Shown here piece after piece: positions 60,500 through 64,000 of a stretch of 64,000 nucleotides of DNA. The number at the start of each line of letters is the position of its first letter. The first letter of the stretch is position 1. The position numbers and the translations under genes are program-made. The notes under the pieces were generated by a model. It was not told the DNA's origin and ran no database searches. It was given only the letters and a program-made list of their open reading frames with translations. Origin of the DNA: Treponema succinifaciens DSM 2489. Lineage in GTDB: Bacteria > Spirochaetota > Spirochaetia > Treponematales > Treponemataceae. The DNA lies in assembly GCF_000195275.1 (NCBI RefSeq), contig NC_015385.1:2124501-2188500 (forward strand). Reading direction: 5' to 3'.

Positions 60500-61414
60500 A
60501 TGAAAAGAAAAATCTTATTGATTTCAGTTTTGCTGATTTTTGCATCTTCATTTTTTGCGCATGAAAATTCAGAAAGTGTTAAATTCGAATTTAAATATCA
60601 GAAAGGAGATCGCTACAGAATTCTTTCAACAGTTGACGAGGACATTTTTGTAAATCACCGCAAAAGCCATCATTCAATAATAGTAAACAGAGTTTCCGCT
60701 GAAATCACAGACGTAACAAAAGACGGACAAGGAATTCACGACTGCATTTTTATGACGACAGAAGATTCCACAGGAACTTTCACAGGCGCAAGATTTTCTT
60801 ACGGAAAAGATTACAAAAGCATTTTCAAAAGAAGCAAAAACGGAACTTACACAATCGCAGATGAATATTTTATGCCGACCGTGCGCGATGTTCCGATTTT
60901 TCCAGACAGAGAAATTTTGCCGGGAGAAAAATGGACTGCAAAAGGACACGAAGCCCACGACTTAAGAAAAGGATTTGGAATTGAAAAGCCATACAAAGTT
61001 CCTTTCAACGCCGAGTACACTTACGAAGGACGCGATGAAAATTCCGGGCTTTATAAAATAAGAGTCCGCTACACGATGTACATGGAAAATCCTCCGGTGC
61101 AAAACTATGACCTTGACGACTATCCAGTTACAACCCGTGGATTCAGCGACGAGACAATTTTTTGGGACAATGAAAAAGGCTCAATTGATCACTATTCAGA
61201 GTCGTTCAAAATTTTTATAGAAACTGCCGCAGGAAATATTTTTGAATTCAGGGGAACTGCCCATGCAGAAGTTACAGAATTCGCAAGGACAAATACAACT
61301 GAAAACATTTCTTCCGTGCAGAAAAAAATAAAAGAGCTTGGACTTGAAAATGTTACCGTAAAGCCGGATGAAAAAGGACTTACAATAGCAATAGAAAACG
61401 GAATTATCCCCTAA
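60500..61414 (+). pseudogene. OmpA-family protein, 5' part (interrupted by the IS1595 element)
   Basis: The frame begins MKRKILLISVLLIFASSFFA (signal peptide) and runs through a beta-rich domain (FEFKYQKGDRYRILSTVDED ... YNVRYTMYM-like) to KPDEKGLTIAIEN at 61398. It then reads a few codons of the element (GIIP) and stops at 61414. The downstream half (OmpA C-terminal domain) continues at 63332. Joined across the 8-bp duplication the frame is open: GLTIAIENIQFEPDSAILL. The truncated product would lack the peptidoglycan-binding domain. Confidence 0.85.
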
Positions 61415-61436
61415 CACACTCTTAGTTATTAAAAAA

Positions 61437-61482
61437 AACAAGAAATATTACAAACGACAAAACTATATTTCTTGTTTTTTTA
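61437..61482. terminator. Hairpin in the left end of the IS1595 element
   Basis: AACAAGAAATA pairs with TATATTTCTTGTT and is followed by TTTTTTATTAT. It may insulate the element from outside transcription. Confidence 0.65.
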
Positions 61483-61788
61483 TTATATGCTAAAATTCAA
61501 AATCTTTCCATATTAAATCAAAAAAATGTTCATCATAAAAATCAATGTAATTTTTTTTACACCTCATTAAATTTATCCTTTTAAGAGGCTTTCTGTATCA
61601 TATTGACAAATAACTTATAAATGCTTAATATTATACAAAAAGCGAGAACATTTGTTCCCTTTGTTAATAAATATCAGATTGCCGTTTCCCAAAAGTATCT
61701 GATAATCCGTTTCAAAAGCCTTTCTTTCGCCAAAAAGAAAGGCTTTATCTTTATACTATACATTTCAAGGATTTAAATCAATATTGAA

Positions 61789-62700
61789 TTATGCCGCAAA
61801 TATCCCCTGCTTTAACAGTACATCAAATGAGCTTGTTCCGTTGTTCTGCCGGAAACAGAATTCGTTTACATATTCCTGCAAGTAGTCTACAGAAACGTGA
61901 TGATAAATTCCGAGAATTCCACGCTTCAACAGTGCCCAGAACGATTCAATTCCGTTTGTATGAAGTCCGTTGCCGAGGCTGTAAATGCTTTCTAAATGAT
62001 TTACGCTGATTCTGTAGTAGTTGTTTTTATTTGTGTTTTTATGGTTCATAAAATTGTAGCCTCTAAAATCATCGGTCAGAACCGTTGCGTCTTTCTTGCA
62101 TACGCTGTCAAGAATATTGAAAAGCTGCTTTCCTGTAAGTTTCTTGCCTTCTTCGTTTGGAAGTGCTACCTTTGCGAATACGTGGCTTGAACTTCTTTCT
62201 TTTACACCTACAACAGGAGTTTTTTTAGTTCCACGTCCACGCTTTGAAGGCTCTGTTTCGCCGTTCATTTTTCTAGGTTTACCGCCGATATATGTTTCGT
62301 CAATTTCGACCATTGCTTCAAATGCTTTTGACATATCAGTGTTTCCCATTGCAGAGCGTATCTGCTTGAGCATTCTCCACGCTGTTTTATATGTTACGCC
62401 GATTTCACGCTGTAACTGCAAGCCGGAAATTCCTTTTTTAGAATTCAAAAATAAATGGATTGCATAGAACCATTTACGCAGGTCTGTTGATGACTTTTCA
62501 AAGATTGTGTTTTTGAATGGTGAGAATGTATTATTGCAGTTATGGCAGTTACAAAGTTTTAGATTGTCATTTCTGTGCTGAACACGAACTTTTGAACCGC
62601 AGTGAGGGCATATAAGAACATCGTTATATCTGATTTTGAGAAAGTATTTTATAACGGCTTTTTCAGTCGGAAACTTTATCATAAAATCAAAGAATGTCAT
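61789..62700 (-). CDS. IS1595-family transposase
   Basis: 303 residues. A zinc ribbon (LICPHCGSKVRVQHRNDN... CNCHNCNNTF) at about 33-65, a helix-turn-helix (GISGLQLQREIGVTYKTAWR), then the DDE/DDxN nuclease core with MVEIDETYIGGK, VLTDDFRGY and GLHTNGIESFWALLKRG. These are the ISXO2-like transposase (PF12762) motifs. The frame is whole. The ribosome site GGAGG lies just before the ATG at 62700. Confidence 0.95.
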   Translation of the reverse strand: MTFFDFMIKFPTEKAVIKYFLKIRYNDVLICPHCGSKVRVQHRNDNLKLCNCHNCNNTFSPFKNTIFEKSSTDLRKWFYAIHLFLNSKKGISGLQLQREIGVTYKTAWRMLKQIRSAMGNTDMSKAFEAMVEIDETYIGGKPRKMNGETEPSKRGRGTKKTPVVGVKERSSSHVFAKVALPNEEGKKLTGKQLFNILDSVCKKDATVLTDDFRGYNFMNHKNTNKNNYYRISVNHLESIYSLGNGLHTNGIESFWALLKRGILGIYHHVSVDYLQEYVNEFCFRQNNGTSSFDVLLKQGIFAA

Positions 62701-62716
62701 ATATGCCTCCTGCTTT

Positions 62717-62917
62717 TTAGTTTTTCAAAACAGAATCAATAATCAACCTGCTTACTGTTTTATTCTGTTCTTTTGCTTTTTGTTTTATTGCCATTTCCTC
62801 AGATTCAAGGCAGGAAATGACAATCCGTCCGTTTTTATATCCTGTATTATTTGTTGTGCTTCCTTTTTTTCTGCCTGCTCCGGCTCTTGTTCCGCCGTGC
62901 TGTGTTGTTTTTTCCAT
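62717..62917 (-). CDS. IS1595 passenger: small Arg/Gly-rich, ribbon-helix-helix-like protein
   Basis: 66 residues: MEKTTQHGGTRAGAGRKKGS, then ISCLESEEMAIKQKAKEQNK. The GGTRxGAGRKKG start and a helix ending SRLIIDSVLKN look like proteins with an AT-hook-like tail plus a short RHH-like domain found next to some transposases. The ATG at 62917 has AGGTG five bases upstream; the longer frame from 63046 lacks one. It lies 16 bp upstream of the transposase on the same strand, so it may regulate it. Confidence 0.65.
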   Translation of the reverse strand: MEKTTQHGGTRAGAGRKKGSTTNNTGYKNGRIVISCLESEEMAIKQKAKEQNKTVSRLIIDSVLKN

Positions 62918-63037
62918 AAAATCACCTACATTATAAACCTTAACGCAATATCCAAAACTTGAAGAATTAAAATTGCTATCAGTATTTTTTCCATTCTGTT
63001 CATTATTGACACTCCTATATAATTTGATTATTTTTAA

Positions 63038-63072
63038 ACCGTTCATAGATATTGGCGGTATCTATGAACGGT
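63038..63072. repeat. Perfect 14-bp inverted repeat inside the IS1595 element
   Basis: ACCGTTCATAGATA and TATCTATGAACGGT, loop of 7 bases. It lies between the passenger gene region and the small frame at 63079. It lacks a clear T-run, so it may be an internal regulatory or processing hairpin. Confidence 0.7.
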
Positions 63073-63078
63073 GGAAAA

Positions 63079-63192
63079 CTAAGCAGACAGCTTAGAAACC
63101 AGGTCAAGTATGAACTTTAGAAGTTCTAGCAGAAAAACCAGCAAGGCGATTTTGTCTGCTCTTGACCACAGTTTTTTCTTTTTTCGTTTCAC
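63079..63192 (-). CDS. Small basic membrane peptide inside the IS1595 element
   Basis: 37 residues, GTG start at 63192 with a near-perfect AGGAGGT nine bases upstream. Sequence MKRKKKKLWSRADKIALLVF followed by LLELLKFILDLVSKLSA: a strongly basic head and one hydrophobic helix. I know no family for it. Its strong ribosome site and its place within the element suggest a real accessory peptide. Confidence 0.45.
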   Translation of the reverse strand: MKRKKKKLWSRADKIALLVFLLELLKFILDLVSKLSA

Positions 63193-63331
63193 ATTTCTAT
63201 TACCTCCTGATGTTTATAATATAATACATCTTGATTATTATGTCAATAAAAATCAAATAAAAATGTAAAAAAAAATATGAAAATTTGTCGAATTTTATGT
63301 TATATTAAGAGTGTATGAGGGGATAATTCCG

Positions 63332-63664
63332 ATAGAAAATATTCAGTTTGAGCCAGACAGCGCGATTCTTTTGGAAAGTGAAAAAATTAAAATTCAGCAG
63401 ATTGCAAAAATTCTTGAAAACTGGCCGGACAACGACATTTTAGTCACAGGACACACAGCACTTGCCGGAACAGAAAAAATGCGGAAAATCCTAAGCGAAG
63501 AAAGAGCAAGCACGGTGGCAGAATATTTAATCGGACTGAATGTGCGGGACAGATTCCACGTGTTTACCCAAGGCTTTGGAGCAGAACGCCCTGTTGCAAC
63601 AAACAGAACCGAAGAAGGAAAAGCAAGAAACCGCCGCGTTGAAATCACAATTATGGATAAATAG
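63332..63664 (+). pseudogene. OmpA-family protein, 3' part (C-terminal peptidoglycan-binding domain)
   Basis: Continues the frame of 60500-61398 after the IS1595 element: IENIQFEPDSAILLESEKIK, then ILVTGHTALAGTEKMRKILS and TQGFGAERPVATNRTEEGKA, ending RRVEITIMDK. All core features of the OmpA C-terminal domain (PDSA, LxGHT, LSxxRA, GxGxxxP, N(R)RVEI) are present. A GTG at 63311 inside the element could start a 117-residue fragment without a signal peptide, so it would stay in the cytoplasm. Confidence 0.9.
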
Positions 63665-63733
63665 TTCAGCGGAAATTTTTAAAGCAAAAGTCTGTTGACC
63701 AATATTTCTTTTCCAATTAGACTTATAGGAATT

Positions 63734-64000
63734 ATGGACTTTGGCTTTATTCATCAAGTGATTCCTCTGTACGAAAAAGCTGCGATTCTGACTTTAAAAG
63801 CCGGACTTGCAGGAGTTGTTCTTTCGATTGCGCTTGGACTTTTTTGCGCTGTAATCCGCTACTGGAAAATTCCTGTCGCAAAAGAAATTGTAAAGACATA
63901 CACAGAACTTTCACGGAACACGCCATTGTTAATCCAGTTGTTTTTTTTGTATTTTGCTTTTCCAAAAATGGGAATAAAACTTTCTTCTGAGCAATGCGGA
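63734..64000 (+). CDS. Amino-acid ABC transporter permease (HisM/GlnP type), 3' end cut by window edge
   Basis: The frame opens at the ATG at 63734 and runs 89 codons to the edge without a stop: MDFGFIHQVIPLYEKAAILT, then LKAGLAGVVLSIALGLFCAV and YTELSRNTPLLIQLFFLYFA. TELxRNTPLLxQLFFLYF is the typical segment of polar amino-acid permeases. Partner ATPase and binding-protein genes are probably beyond the window. Confidence 0.9.
   Translation, partial: MDFGFIHQVIPLYEKAAILTLKAGLAGVVLSIALGLFCAVIRYWKIPVAKEIVKTYTELSRNTPLLIQLFFLYFAFPKMGIKLSSEQCG

Larger units (their letters stand above)
61399..63331. mobile_element. IS1595-family element with passenger genes, inserted in an OmpA-family gene
   Basis: 1,933 bp. 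The ends read inward CGGAATTATCCCCT on both sides, with further similarity through ACACTCTTA (about 27 bp in all). The flanking 8-bp target duplication ATAGAAAA is exact (61391-61398 and 63332-63339); IS1595 elements make 8-bp duplications. Contents on the minus strand: transposase (61789-62700), a small DNA-binding-like passenger (62717-62917) and a small membrane-type frame (63079-63192). Left end 61415-61788: no gene; a hairpin with T-runs near 61437-61481 and a long AAAGCCTTTCTTT...AAAGAAAGGCTTT stem near 61715-61746. Confidence 0.93.

Noticed and set aside
62136-62467. Plus-strand frame opposite the IS1595 transposase
   Set aside because: Shadow of the transposase gene, which has clear zinc-ribbon and DDE motifs on the other strand.

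Overview
The window reads as chromosomal DNA of a host-associated Treponema (Spirochaetes). This is an inference from the gene set: AT-rich coding with A/T-ending codons, many exported proteins with short MKK-type leaders, long-form GMP synthase, an SLH/GLUG surface protein, a PF10107 nuclease and DUF4469/DUF6261-type proteins shared with gut Bacteroidetes. I saw no rRNA, tRNA, CRISPR array or origin.

Layout. 1-5.0 kb is scarred accessory DNA: an exported protein cut by the left edge, a small membrane protein behind a terminator-like leader and a 7x8-bp repeat, a complete ISAs1-family element, and apparent remnants of an IS110-type transposase and of a formylglycine-generating-enzyme domain. 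5.0-7.1 kb is a membrane protein/histidine kinase/response regulator unit whose regulator is cut by an in-frame UAG. 7.2-14.6 kb holds two divergent DUF4143-type ATPases, a lipocalin, a large helicase with a WYL-like N-terminus and nuclease-like C-terminus, and gene debris. 14.7-18.9 kb has gpmI, a serine hydrolase and a DUF4469 protein separated by six tandem dyads. 19.0-25.4 kb is a sugar locus: lacZ divergent from a sugar-binding lipoprotein and two permeases, with a LacI-type operator between them. 25.5-28.5 kb is a TrpXYZ-like ABC system plus a TSCPD protein, followed by an orphan PotD-like lipoprotein. 30.1-35.6 kb is the phosphate locus pstS-pstC-pstA-pstB-phoU plus a beta-barrel protein. 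PstS appears circularly permuted. 35.7-41.2 kb has a DUF6261-like protein behind seven exact 41-bp repeats, an EAL-CBS-SpoIIE protein, and phoB-phoR. 41.3-56 kb is mostly housekeeping (radC, htrA-like protease, uvrB, rpmB, a sigma factor, asnS) mixed with surface proteins, a PilZ protein and a YihY-family protein. 56.3-64 kb has guaA, a GGDEF-EAL protein, a PF10107 nuclease, an OmpA-family gene split by an IS1595-family element with an 8-bp target duplication, and the start of an amino-acid ABC permease cut by the right edge.

How the parts connect. Phosphate uptake (pst-phoU, beta-barrel gene) and its two-component system (phoB-phoR) are about 3.5 kb apart, and TTAACA-like hexamers spaced 11 bp precede pstS, phoB and more weakly the barrel gene, which suggests one regulon. 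A short element with ISAs1-like ends occurs three times and carries three small hairpins. Several genes have a -35/-10 pair with the -10 only 6-9 nt before the start codon and no Shine-Dalgarno, so they may be leaderless. Simple-sequence tracts sit where length changes could switch genes: G9 in a promoter spacer, T7 and A9 at frameshifts, and the octamer array.
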